Positions 1 through 8,090 of a stretch of DNA of 33,644 bases are shown one piece after another (the stretch's first letter is position 1; the number at the start of each line of letters is the position of its first letter). Source of the DNA: an uncultured Alteromonadaceae bacterium (GTDB taxonomy: Bacteria > Pseudomonadota > Gammaproteobacteria > Enterobacterales > Alteromonadaceae); contig CATMRP010000039.1 of NCBI GenBank assembly GCA_950073835.1, forward strand, positions 1 to 33,644, in the 5' to 3' direction. Below the pieces are notes generated by a model. The model worked only from the letters and a program-made list of their open reading frames with translations, had not been told where the DNA came from and did not search any database. The translations under genes and the position numbers were made by a program.

Positions 1-16
1 GTTATCTTGATACATG

Positions 17-77
17 TATGGACTCCGGTTTTTTTGTGGAAGAAATAACCTATCCTCCTTTGGGGGAGGAGTCCATA
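17..77. repeat. inverted repeat with nested small hairpin
   Basis: A perfect 10-bp inverted repeat (TATGGACTCC at 17-26, GGAGTCCATA at 68-77) encloses a second small stem (TCCTCC at 53-58, GGAGGA at 65-70). No gene is visible in 1-246. There is no T-tract on either side that would make it a clear terminator for the minus-strand gene ending at 247. Function unknown. Confidence 0.4.
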
Positions 78-155
78 TATCGGCCTCCGAGCCGGGAGCT
101 CCTCAGCAGACTGACTACCTGCAACAATCTTATTGAGTGAGTAACACTTTTTAGG

Positions 156-241
156 AGATCCCGGATAGTTTCTACTAAACTTCCGGGACGACGGGGTTTA
201 GCTAACGGATAGATGCATTCGCATCTTCGGGTATGACGGGG
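156..241. repeat. two copies of a REP-like palindromic intergenic repeat
   Basis: Two related units stand in tandem. Unit one (156-196) starts AGATCCCGGA and ends CCGGGACGACGGGG. Its arms (159-171 and 177-188) pair over about 12 bp with one bulged base and a 5-nt loop. Unit two (211-241) starts AGATGC, folds as GATGC-ATTC-GCATC (212-225) and ends CGGGTATGACGGGG. The shared outer ends with different inner hairpins suggest a dispersed intergenic repeat family. Other copies would lie outside this window. This stretch follows the stop of the M14 gene. Confidence 0.45.
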
Positions 242-246
242 TTATA

Positions 247-2892
247 TTAATCCTGCTCGGTTTCATCCTCGTCCTGCTCCTCGTATTCCACGTCTTCCAG
301 CGGGATGACTTCACTGCTGCTGTAACTTAAGCTCACCGGTGCAGAGTAGTTAGGTACGTCATCATAGCTGAAAACTGAATAGAACTTAGCAATATTAGGG
401 TTACCAAAATTGTCGTAAGTATAGTTATCCGGCCCGGCATACAGCTTTACGCCATCCAAAGGAGACTTGGGCGGATGGAACCTGTTACGCACCACAAAAC
501 TCCCGACAAAATCATCGTGTTCCGGATTCTTCCAGGTAAGTTTTACCTGCTTGTTTTCTACCGTGGCATCAAATTCTGCAGGAGCAGGTAAGGTTGTTTT
601 TCGGCGCTGGATATATTTGATCACCAGTTGGCAGACTAAACTGCTGCTTTCATTATGCCAGTCCACCAGCGCATTATGCTGAGGCGAAGAAGCCGTGGCC
701 CGAATGATAAAATGGAAAGGCTGATTGTCGGCGTATAAAGCTTCGAGGTGGGTTTTACAAAAACTGTCGAAGATAAAATGATGGGTATTGCGCTCTTTTA
801 ACTGCGCGTTACTCACCTCATAGCCGATAAATTCGATTTTTTGTCGGGCTTTCACACTGCTGTAGTCCAGGGCCTCAAGACCAGCCAGTTCAATGGTAAA
901 GCGAATGTCCTTGTGCGTATCCATGGCACTTTTACTTTGCATTACCAGGTAAGCTTCGGTGATCACAGTGCGATCCGGTGGTGGCAGGTTTTCTGGCATA
1001 AAGGCCATTTGCCCGTAAACAATCTCACCCTGTTCATCAAAGCCTGAGCGCAGTTCACCGTTAATGACCTGATCACGATAAATAGTATGCAGCGCGTTAG
1101 GCTTAAGTTCCAGGCGGTTGGTAGGCAGGGTATAAATTAGCTCCATATTCGGCCGGTAATGGATGCCTGCACCAAACTTACCGTAACCTATATCAAACTG
1201 CATCATTTGCGAGTCGGCACCAACCGGCAGTTTTTTAGGGCCTTCAATGCGCAGCAGTAAACGTCCGCCGTTGATGGAGCGCTTAATAATGTGTCGCTCT
1301 GCGACGTTTAATACCCATTCTGACCAGATACCCTGTGTTAGCTTGTCAGACGCGACAGACTGCCCAAAGGTTTGCACCGGTGTGGCCTGATGGATCTGAT
1401 TAAAATCAGTGATGTCGGCAATTTCATCACCATCGAGCACGGAAACCGTCCACTCGCCAAAGTTCTCGACTTTAGCATTCACCCGGTTCATCGGGTAGAG
1501 CGAAAAACGCGCGGCTTTTATCCGCGCGCCTTCCGGTAAACTGTCGAGGTTAAACTCAATCACGCCATAGCAAATACCGCGACGTTTATTAACGCCTACA
1601 AACAGCGAGTTATAGCCAAAATGATCGCGATTTTTCTCAATGGTGTACTGCCCCACGTAGCCCACATTCTGCCGGGCCGGGAACAAGCCGCGAAAATACT
1701 CGTCGCGAGAAAGTTTGGTGCGCAGTTTGATTTCCGGACTGAAGGGCGACTTAATACCAGAAATGCGATCAACAGCTCGGATATTGTAGTAATACTTGTG
1801 ACCACTCTTGAGCTGTACATCGGTAAACGTAAGCTGGCGGGTGCGGGCAATCAGATTGGCTTCGGTACAGGGGCTTTTCACCGACTCGGCGCGGTAAATC
1901 TCAAAGTAGATATCATCTGAAACCGCGTAATCCCAGCTCAGCGTAACCGTGTATACATCCACTTCAGACACGGTAAAGTTATCAACTCTGGCCGGTGCCG
2001 ACGGGGAATAATTAATGGCTTCCGACAGGGCATATTTTACCGCAGGAATATTCTCGTCCACGCTTTGCGACATATTGGTGAGGTAATCCGGAATATTACG
2101 CGTCCCCACTTCCACGACCGAGGCGAGGATCCCCAACGAATAATAGTACTCGCGGCCACTGCCGTGGATCAGATTAGCCGGTGGCTTACCCCGGTGAATC
2201 CCATATTTACGTCCGGTAACTTTATGAATTTCCTTATTCATATTCGCGCACAGTACGTTTAGATCGGTGCCTTCTATTTCTGACTCATGATTAAACTTAT
2301 GCGCCGGGAAGAACACGTTACCCTGCGAGTGGTAATCCAGCGCAATGGTAATATTAGGATGCGACAGCACGAAATCGCGGATCGCTGCCGTTTCCGGCTC
2401 AGAAAACGCCTCCGGCCCCGAATAAGTATTCAGGCTGGTATCAGTTGCGCGCTTAAAGCGCACCGCAAAGTTACGGTTAAGATCGACCCCAAAGGTACCA
2501 TCACCGTTATCCCGCCGATTTTTACGCCAGAATGAAAAATGGGTGCGCGAATACTCAAACCCATCCGGGTTTAAACAGGGCACCATATACAAGGTATTAC
2601 GGGTAAGAATTTGCTTCAGCGTCGGATCGCTGCGGTAATTATCAATAATGTGCTCAATCAGCTTAATGCCGAGTTCATTGCCGATCCATTCACGCGCATG
2701 AATAGTGCCGGTGTAGAGCAGCGCGGGTTTATTATCGGCAAATTCCACATCCAGTGAGACGGTCACCAGCATGATTGGCCGGCCTTCCCAGGTCGTTCCG
2801 ATAGACTGCAGACGTATAACGTGCGGATGCTCGCCCATCACTTTTTCAAGGTACTCAACGGTTTGAGGGTAGGACGTATATTGCTTTTTCAT
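247..2892 (-). CDS. M14-family zinc carboxypeptidase with C-terminal beta-sandwich domains
   Basis: The first 290 residues are an M14 (carboxypeptidase A-type) metallopeptidase domain. Zinc ligands are visible as H65/E68 (motif IHAREW) and H188 (DYHSQG). The substrate-side arginine is in DLNRNF (R140) and the general base is E261 in VVEVGTR. After it come a fibronectin type III domain (about 300-395), two beta-rich segments resembling DNRLRE-like sandwiches (about 400-760), a second FN3-like domain (about 765-860) and a very acidic tail. There is no signal peptide, so a cytosolic enzyme is inferred. It should remove C-terminal residues from a peptide or protein. It is the last gene of an operon behind two ATP-grasp genes, 21 bp after the second. 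A GGTGA element sits 7 nt before the chosen ATG. The substrate is unknown. Confidence 0.88.
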   Translation of the reverse strand: MKKQYTSYPQTVEYLEKVMGEHPHVIRLQSIGTTWEGRPIMLVTVSLDVEFADNKPALLYTGTIHAREWIGNELGIKLIEHIIDNYRSDPTLKQILTRNTLYMVPCLNPDGFEYSRTHFSFWRKNRRDNGDGTFGVDLNRNFAVRFKRATDTSLNTYSGPEAFSEPETAAIRDFVLSHPNITIALDYHSQGNVFFPAHKFNHESEIEGTDLNVLCANMNKEIHKVTGRKYGIHRGKPPANLIHGSGREYYYSLGILASVVEVGTRNIPDYLTNMSQSVDENIPAVKYALSEAINYSPSAPARVDNFTVSEVDVYTVTLSWDYAVSDDIYFEIYRAESVKSPCTEANLIARTRQLTFTDVQLKSGHKYYYNIRAVDRISGIKSPFSPEIKLRTKLSRDEYFRGLFPARQNVGYVGQYTIEKNRDHFGYNSLFVGVNKRRGICYGVIEFNLDSLPEGARIKAARFSLYPMNRVNAKVENFGEWTVSVLDGDEIADITDFNQIHQATPVQTFGQSVASDKLTQGIWSEWVLNVAERHIIKRSINGGRLLLRIEGPKKLPVGADSQMMQFDIGYGKFGAGIHYRPNMELIYTLPTNRLELKPNALHTIYRDQVINGELRSGFDEQGEIVYGQMAFMPENLPPPDRTVITEAYLVMQSKSAMDTHKDIRFTIELAGLEALDYSSVKARQKIEFIGYEVSNAQLKERNTHHFIFDSFCKTHLEALYADNQPFHFIIRATASSPQHNALVDWHNESSSLVCQLVIKYIQRRKTTLPAPAEFDATVENKQVKLTWKNPEHDDFVGSFVVRNRFHPPKSPLDGVKLYAGPDNYTYDNFGNPNIAKFYSVFSYDDVPNYSAPVSLSYSSSEVIPLEDVEYEEQDEDETEQD

Positions 2893-2913
2893 ACTGCGTT
2901 CACCAGATGTTGA

Positions 2914-4341
2914 TTATGCCGGAGCAAAGTGTTGTGTCTGGCCGGTAAACTCACCCCAGTGAGACACAATAAGGTCGCGTTTTTTCTCGCGCAGATTCTT
3001 CACCTGCATCAACTGCTCAGGGTCCTGAGTTAATGCCAGGGATAAGCCTTCCACCCCAAGAGTGGTAAAGATATCGGTGATCATTTTGGGACCCACGCCT
3101 TTAATACCGGCCAGAAACGCTTCAAGCTGGGCCTTGCTGTAGCTTACCTGGGGGGCTTGCAGGATATCGGTATCGTCTTGTTGTGCGTCTTCCAGACCAA
3201 TTTCCTGATGCTCCAGATGTAAATCCGGGATAGGGCGGCTTAACGTTTGTGGCGTATAGTTATCCTGAAAATTCCAGTACTCACTGGGCCATTCCTCACC
3301 ATCGCGTAATTCCACCGGCAGCAGCGGATATTGCTCGCGGGACACCCCGGCCAAGCTATCGGCACAGTCGTAGCTTGGCGTGTACTCACCAAAGGTGATA
3401 TGCCGCATAGTGCGTAGCAGTGATGAACGAATTTTGCCGAGCTCTTCCCAATTAAACAGTGGAATATAAGGCTTTTTAAAGGTGTCTTCGGCGAGCATCC
3501 ACATAATGTACTGACCAATCCAGTCACGCACGTAAGGGAAGGCCGCAAACGCAGTAGCGCATTCTAAGATACGGAACCTGCCATCTGTCCCCAGCGCAAT
3601 ATCACAGGCCCAGTATTCCGCCTGAGCCGCCTGGGAGGCACGCACGGCAATATCCAGCGCTTCTTTAGGTACATCCAGATAATCCATCGAGCCGCCCTGA
3701 CTGGTATTGGTTAACCAGTGCCCGGCAGGTGGACGACGCCAGAAAGCACAAATGGGCTTATGTCCCACCAGCATCACCCGGATATCGGCCGCCATGGGCA
3801 CAAATTCCTGCACATAAACCGGGTAGTATTTTTTCTGGCCAATAAGGGCCTGAGCTTCCTTAAAGCTATCGACTTTGTGCACAAAGTAGCCGCCATAGTT
3901 AGACGGTCCGTAAGACTTCTTAATGATCTTCGGATAGCTGGTGGACTGTAAAAAATCCAACGCCTCATCTTTTTCATAAAAGATATGCGTAGTGGGAATA
4001 GGCAAATCGTGTTTGCGACAAAAATGGGTCACATTTTCTTTGGATTTATTAGCAAACTGGGTATCCAGTGACGGCACAAAACGCACACCCGGCAATTGGC
4101 GGGCAATGTCACGAAATGTTTCATAAGCAGTAGCCGGTACGTTGCCAATCAGCACCTGGATACCTTTTTGCTTTACTTCACGAATAAAGCGGGCTTTATC
4201 ATTGCCCCAGTGATAGGTCACACTTTCAATGGGATCAGGCCAGCCTTTGAAATTTGATTTGTCAAAAAAACGCAGCACGTGATCAAGATATAAAAAACCA
4301 ATTTTAGGCAAGGGTTGGGCAGGGGTTACGGGCTTGGTCAT
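2914..4341 (-). CDS. RimK-like ATP-grasp protein with C-terminal helix-hairpin-helix
   Basis: This 475-residue protein has an ATP-grasp fold. The lid lysines are in KIIKKSYGPSNYGG (about 138-151), the QEFVPMAADIRV strand follows (178-189), and ACDI (D247) precedes the metal-binding segment ILECAT (258-263). The usual acidic-x-Asn metal motif reads E260-C-A here, so the Asn is absent. This is either a divergent active site or loss of activity. Residues 400-475 hold a helix-hairpin-helix (GIKGVGPK at 412-419), a fold that usually contacts nucleic acid and is unusual on an ATP-grasp ligase. The ATG lies 2 nt after the stop of the upstream ATP-grasp gene, so translation is probably coupled. An amide- or peptide-bond ligase or its regulatory partner is inferred; the substrate is unknown. 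Confidence 0.8.
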   Translation of the reverse strand: MTKPVTPAQPLPKIGFLYLDHVLRFFDKSNFKGWPDPIESVTYHWGNDKARFIREVKQKGIQVLIGNVPATAYETFRDIARQLPGVRFVPSLDTQFANKSKENVTHFCRKHDLPIPTTHIFYEKDEALDFLQSTSYPKIIKKSYGPSNYGGYFVHKVDSFKEAQALIGQKKYYPVYVQEFVPMAADIRVMLVGHKPICAFWRRPPAGHWLTNTSQGGSMDYLDVPKEALDIAVRASQAAQAEYWACDIALGTDGRFRILECATAFAAFPYVRDWIGQYIMWMLAEDTFKKPYIPLFNWEELGKIRSSLLRTMRHITFGEYTPSYDCADSLAGVSREQYPLLPVELRDGEEWPSEYWNFQDNYTPQTLSRPIPDLHLEHQEIGLEDAQQDDTDILQAPQVSYSKAQLEAFLAGIKGVGPKMITDIFTTLGVEGLSLALTQDPEQLMQVKNLREKKRDLIVSHWGEFTGQTQHFAPA

Positions 4342-4343
4342 GG

Positions 4344-5291
4344 CTAGGCACTCAATAATTCGATTACGGTTTGTTTAGACTGATTGTGGTGATGTGCTTT
4401 GGCTTTTTTCTCAATAAGACTCACCACTTTTTCAATTTTAAGGTCGTTAAAATTAAGCCCCATGGCTTCCTGCTCCGGCGTGGCAAAGGCCGGTATACCA
4501 TTGACTTCCAGCACCACATATTCTTCCTGCTCACGGTCGTAGATGATATCCACGCCAGCAATCTCCAGGCCGGTCACTTTGGCTGCTTTAATGGCAATAT
4601 TGACAAGTTCGTCATTGGGTTCGCGCACAATCACCTTTCCGCCACTGGTAACATTGGTTTTCCAGTCATCAGCGGGGGCCTGGCGGCCGTAACAACCAAC
4701 GTACTCACCGTCGACAATATCAATGCGATAATCAGTCATGTCGTAATTAACAAACCGTTCAATATAAAAATGCTGGATGTTGGTTTGATCCAGAAATGGC
4801 AGCAACATATCCAGTGAACGCTCATCCTCAATTTTTACGATCCCCATGCCACCCCAGCCATCGGTAGGCTTGTACACCAGGCGGCCGCCCCATTCGCGGA
4901 TGGTATTTTTAAGGATTTGCTTTTCATTGCGATTGCACAACCGGTAATCGGGGGTGCGCAGCCCGGCACGAGCTAAACGCTGAGAGGTACGAAACTTATC
5001 TTCAGATAACGCAAAGGAAGCGAAGTTATTGAGGCAGGGTATGCTTTCATCCAGCACCTGATATAAGTACACCTGATATTGCGATTGCTGGCCTGCGTTA
5101 TAAGAGAAGAAAGCGTCCAGCTCATCCATGGCCACGTTATTACACATAATATGACCGGCTTTTGCATAAGCATTAGCCAGGTTGAGATCGGTAATAACCG
5201 CCACATCCCGCTCCCGCAACAGATTAATAATTTTGGACTGGATGACATCGCCGCCACCGTTTTTGTACATCCACATTCCAGCTGTATACAT
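4344..5291 (-). CDS. RimK-like ATP-grasp ligase
   Basis: An ATP-grasp enzyme of RimK size (about 315 residues). The adenine-side lysine and flexible glycine loop are in VYKPTDGWGGMG (about 139-150), TNVTSGGK matches the position of the RimK loop SNLHRGG, and LEVNG (about 261-265) gives the canonical Glu-x-Asn magnesium ligands. Enzymes of this type join a carboxylate, activated as acyl phosphate, to an amine, as in adding glutamate to a protein or peptide end. It is first in a three-gene operon with a second ATP-grasp gene and an M14 carboxypeptidase. The longest frame begins at a GTG (5297), but AAGG at 5297-5300 overlaps that codon and sits 5 nt before the ATG at 5291, which is preferred. 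Substrate not known. Confidence 0.85.
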   Translation of the reverse strand: MYTAGMWMYKNGGGDVIQSKIINLLRERDVAVITDLNLANAYAKAGHIMCNNVAMDELDAFFSYNAGQQSQYQVYLYQVLDESIPCLNNFASFALSEDKFRTSQRLARAGLRTPDYRLCNRNEKQILKNTIREWGGRLVYKPTDGWGGMGIVKIEDERSLDMLLPFLDQTNIQHFYIERFVNYDMTDYRIDIVDGEYVGCYGRQAPADDWKTNVTSGGKVIVREPNDELVNIAIKAAKVTGLEIAGVDIIYDREQEEYVVLEVNGIPAFATPEQEAMGLNFNDLKIEKVVSLIEKKAKAHHHNQSKQTVIELLSA

Positions 5292-5542
5292 CGACACCTT
5301 GATACCTTTTGCATTGAAAATTTAAAGAACAACAGGCCTTACCCCCCGCCTGCTTAATGGCTCAGAAGACATCTTGTGTCGTGATTTTCATTCAGGCACC
5401 TCCGTGAGCGGGGCCTAGTTAACGCATCCTTTATGACAAGATGATGACGACTTTTTAACCAACACAAATTGTTCAAAAAAGTGTCATCCCCCGTTCACCT
5501 GTGGCCTATAAAAATGCGCCAGCTAAATTATGAGGATGCCCT

Positions 5543-6640
5543 ATGTCTGTTGATTTTGCCGAGCTGGCCACACTGATAAATCTCAACTCTCACAGTCACA
5601 ACAAAGCAGGAATTGATGCCAATGCGGCGATTTTCGGTAGCTGGATGGAAGCTCTGGGTTATGCCACCAACACCTATCATCGCGAAACCATCGGCAATCA
5701 TGTGCACTTTTGCTCAACACGCCACCACGGGCCGCGGGTGTTATTGCTGGGACATTTGGATACCGTATTTCCGCCAGGTACTTTTACCGACTTTAGTCAG
5801 GATGACGAATGGGTATACGGGCCCGGCGTGTGCGATATGAAAGGCGGAAACTACGTGGCCTTGTGTGCCCTACGAAATATACATGCGCAGCAAGGTAAAC
5901 TGGGCAATATTGATATGTTGCTGGTCAGCGATGAAGAAACCGGTAGCGAAGACAGCAAAACCCTTACGGCTAAACTGGCAGCAGAGTATGACATTGCCCT
6001 GGTGTTTGAAGCCGCGGGTAAAAATAATGAAGTCGTTATTGCCCGCAAAGGTATTGCGACCTACTTTATCGATATCACAGGGAAGGGCGCACATGCGGGT
6101 AATCATTACCGTGAGGGCGTCAATGCCAATCTGGCTGCCGCTCATCTGACTATTTACCTGACCTCACTTACCAGCCTGGAGAAAGGTACCACGGTGAACG
6201 TAGGAAAAATCAAAGGCGGTCTGAGCGCCAATACCATCTCTCCGCAGGCACAACTGGTGGTGGAAGCGCGCTTTACCGGTAATGATGAAAAACTACGCAT
6301 CCTTACTGCTTTTGAACACCTTGCGAAACATAACCCTGTCGCAGACAGCCACCTTACTGTCACCGGCGGCCTGCAACGGGATGTTATGCAGCCCTGTGCC
6401 GAACAACAGCAGTTATTGCGCCAGATAGAAGAAATACTGGGTTATCCGCTGACCGTTGAACAGCGTGGCGGCGTAAGTGACGCTAACGTAACCGCCGGCG
6501 CCGGGGTGGCCACCCTGGATGGTTTTGGTCCGTTTGGTGATGGCGATCATACGATTAATGAACGCGCCAGCAAGGCGAGTTTTCATCAGCGTGTTAACGA
6601 AGTCACGAAAATTCTGGCGGCGTTTAATCAGCCTCGATAA
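5543..6640 (+). CDS. M20-family metallopeptidase, glutamate carboxypeptidase-like
   Basis: A 365-residue M20 peptidase. The dinuclear zinc site is visible: H71-x-D73 in LLGHLDTVFPPG, bridging D98 in GVCDMKGG, general base E131 with E132 in DEETGS, E156 in VFEAAG, and a C-terminal H336 in GDGDHT. The dimerisation domain lies at about 170-280. The closest look is to carboxypeptidase G2 and ArgE/DapE-type enzymes, which remove C-terminal glutamate or deacylate amino acids. There is no signal peptide. A GAGGA box precedes the ATG. It is divergent from the ATP-grasp/M14 operon across about 250 bp, which suggests but does not prove a shared pathway. Its last 17 bases overlap the end of the convergent dehydrogenase gene. 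Confidence 0.85.
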   Translation: MSVDFAELATLINLNSHSHNKAGIDANAAIFGSWMEALGYATNTYHRETIGNHVHFCSTRHHGPRVLLLGHLDTVFPPGTFTDFSQDDEWVYGPGVCDMKGGNYVALCALRNIHAQQGKLGNIDMLLVSDEETGSEDSKTLTAKLAAEYDIALVFEAAGKNNEVVIARKGIATYFIDITGKGAHAGNHYREGVNANLAAAHLTIYLTSLTSLEKGTTVNVGKIKGGLSANTISPQAQLVVEARFTGNDEKLRILTAFEHLAKHNPVADSHLTVTGGLQRDVMQPCAEQQQLLRQIEEILGYPLTVEQRGGVSDANVTAGAGVATLDGFGPFGDGDHTINERASKASFHQRVNEVTKILAAFNQPR

Positions 6641-7553
6641 AGGCTTGTAAGCGCGCGACGGCGATTTGTACCAACCGCTGACGGGCCTCTTTCGCAGACC
6701 AGGCAGAATGCGGCGTGATCAACAGGTTGGGCAAATTAAGCTGCAACAGAGGGTGATCTGCCGGTGGCGGCTCAACGGATAAAGTATCAAGCGCAGCGCC
6801 AGCAATCTGCCCCTCATTTAACGCTGTTACCAGTGCCGCTTCATCAATAAGACCACCACGTGCGGTGTTGATAAGCAAAGCCGATGGTTTCATTAAGGCC
6901 AGTCGTTCGGCGTTGATCAGCTTGTCGGTTTGCGGACTCAACTGGCAGTGCAAACTCACTACGTCCGCTTCAGGGAGTAAATCATCCAGCGCTCTGCGCT
7001 CAGCAGAGATCGTTCCCGGCCTGGCCGCAACCGAGACATTCATCCCAAACGCCCGGGCCAGCTCCGCAAAGCGCTGACCCAACGTGCCATAACCTACAAT
7101 AATCAGGTGTTTACCGGCCAATTCAATAACCGGGTTGTCCAGCAAACAGAAAAAAGGCGAGCGTGACCAGTCTCCCTGTTTTACCTGCAGCGTGGTAGGC
7201 GTGAACGAGGTGGCCAGATTCAACAACAGCATCATGGCGTGCTGAGCAACAGAATCGGTGCCATAGCCGTCGACATTATTCACCGTAATACCGCGTTGCT
7301 GGCAGTATTCGGTATCTACATTATTCGTACCGGTTGCCAGCACGCCCACGTAACGCAATTTTTCAGCCTGACCTAATGCTTCGGCATTGAGGACCACTTT
7401 ATTCACCAGCACAATATCAGCATCGCGAATACGTTCACAAACCTGCTCAGGCGTGGTGGTAGGGTAACGGCTAAAAGTTACCGGTAATGATTCAAATTCA
7501 TTAAGGGTGAGATCGGTACCCAACGAATCGCTATCGAGCACAACCGCCCGCAT
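6624..7553 (-). CDS. D-2-hydroxyacid dehydrogenase (glycerate dehydrogenase-like)
   Basis: A 309-residue NAD(P)-dependent 2-hydroxyacid dehydrogenase. The Rossmann glycine motif is GYGTLG (154-159). The catalytic triad is R232 (NTARGGLID), E261 (LSVEPP) and H282 (TPHSAW). VLATGTNNVD (71-80) is typical of HprA-like hydroxypyruvate/glycerate dehydrogenases. At the end of the second Rossmann strand (VSVAARPG) the acidic residue that usually binds the NAD ribose is missing, so NADPH use is possible. The ATG overlaps the stop of the upstream thioesterase gene (TAATG), showing translational coupling. The exact 2-keto acid substrate cannot be read from sequence. Confidence 0.87.
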   Translation of the reverse strand: MRAVVLDSDSLGTDLTLNEFESLPVTFSRYPTTTPEQVCERIRDADIVLVNKVVLNAEALGQAEKLRYVGVLATGTNNVDTEYCQQRGITVNNVDGYGTDSVAQHAMMLLLNLATSFTPTTLQVKQGDWSRSPFFCLLDNPVIELAGKHLIIVGYGTLGQRFAELARAFGMNVSVAARPGTISAERRALDDLLPEADVVSLHCQLSPQTDKLINAERLALMKPSALLINTARGGLIDEAALVTALNEGQIAGAALDTLSVEPPPADHPLLQLNLPNLLITPHSAWSAKEARQRLVQIAVARLQAFIEAD

Positions 7554-7990
7554 TATAACGACTCGATAATGCGTTCAAGAGCGGTTCTGGTGCGGGCCGG
7601 TACAGGTACAACACGGCCGGTGGAACGGTCGACAAAGACATGCACAAACTGACCATGGGCTACCCGGCGCTCATTGGTACCGGCGTAAATTGACACCCCG
7701 TAGGTAACCGAACTGCGGCCAATCTTAGCGACCCGCACGCCCACATCCACGTCTTCCGGATAAGCAACCTGGGAGATAAACTGACATTGCGAGCTCACAA
7801 CATGGGCCACTACCGGACTGGTGCGAAAGTCCATGCCTGCTTCATCACATAAAAAACGGTTTACCGCAGTATCAAAGAAACTGTAGAACACTACGTTATT
7901 CACATTGCCGTAAATATCATTATCCTGCCAGCGGGTTGGCAAGGTCACCTGGTAAGGGTAATCGCTGAGGGACGGGGTAATATCCGTCAT
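7553..7990 (-). CDS. acyl-CoA thioesterase, 4HBT hotdog family
   Basis: A 145-residue single-hotdog protein. The 4-hydroxybenzoyl-CoA thioesterase-type motif is near the N-terminus: RWQDNDIYGNVNN (20-32), with the likely catalytic acid at D23 or D25. The long alpha helix follows (VVFYSFFDTAVNRFL). Such enzymes hydrolyse acyl-CoA thioesters in the cytosol; chain preference is not readable. It is co-transcribed with, and overlaps by one base, the downstream dehydrogenase gene. About 100 bp separate it from proA upstream, and no convincing terminator is seen there. Confidence 0.85.
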   Translation of the reverse strand: MTDITPSLSDYPYQVTLPTRWQDNDIYGNVNNVVFYSFFDTAVNRFLCDEAGMDFRTSPVVAHVVSSQCQFISQVAYPEDVDVGVRVAKIGRSSVTYGVSIYAGTNERRVAHGQFVHVFVDRSTGRVVPVPARTRTALERIIESL

Positions 7991-8090
7991 AATACTCTTT
8001 CATCCTTTATTGACTGACTGGCAACGAAGACACAATGTCCGCCACGAAAATTATAACACTACGCCATTTATAGTTGAGTTTAAACCACGT

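Noticed and set aside
4371-4817. 148-residue open frame on the plus strand
   Set aside because: Antisense to the ATP-grasp gene, with no ribosome binding site or recognisable motif; the minus-strand frame is a clear enzyme.
5298-5542. Possible precursor peptide gene beside the ATP-grasp genes (RiPP hypothesis)
   Set aside because: No short frame with a ribosome binding site and plausible leader/core was found in this gap; the frames present are shadows running into the neighbouring gene.
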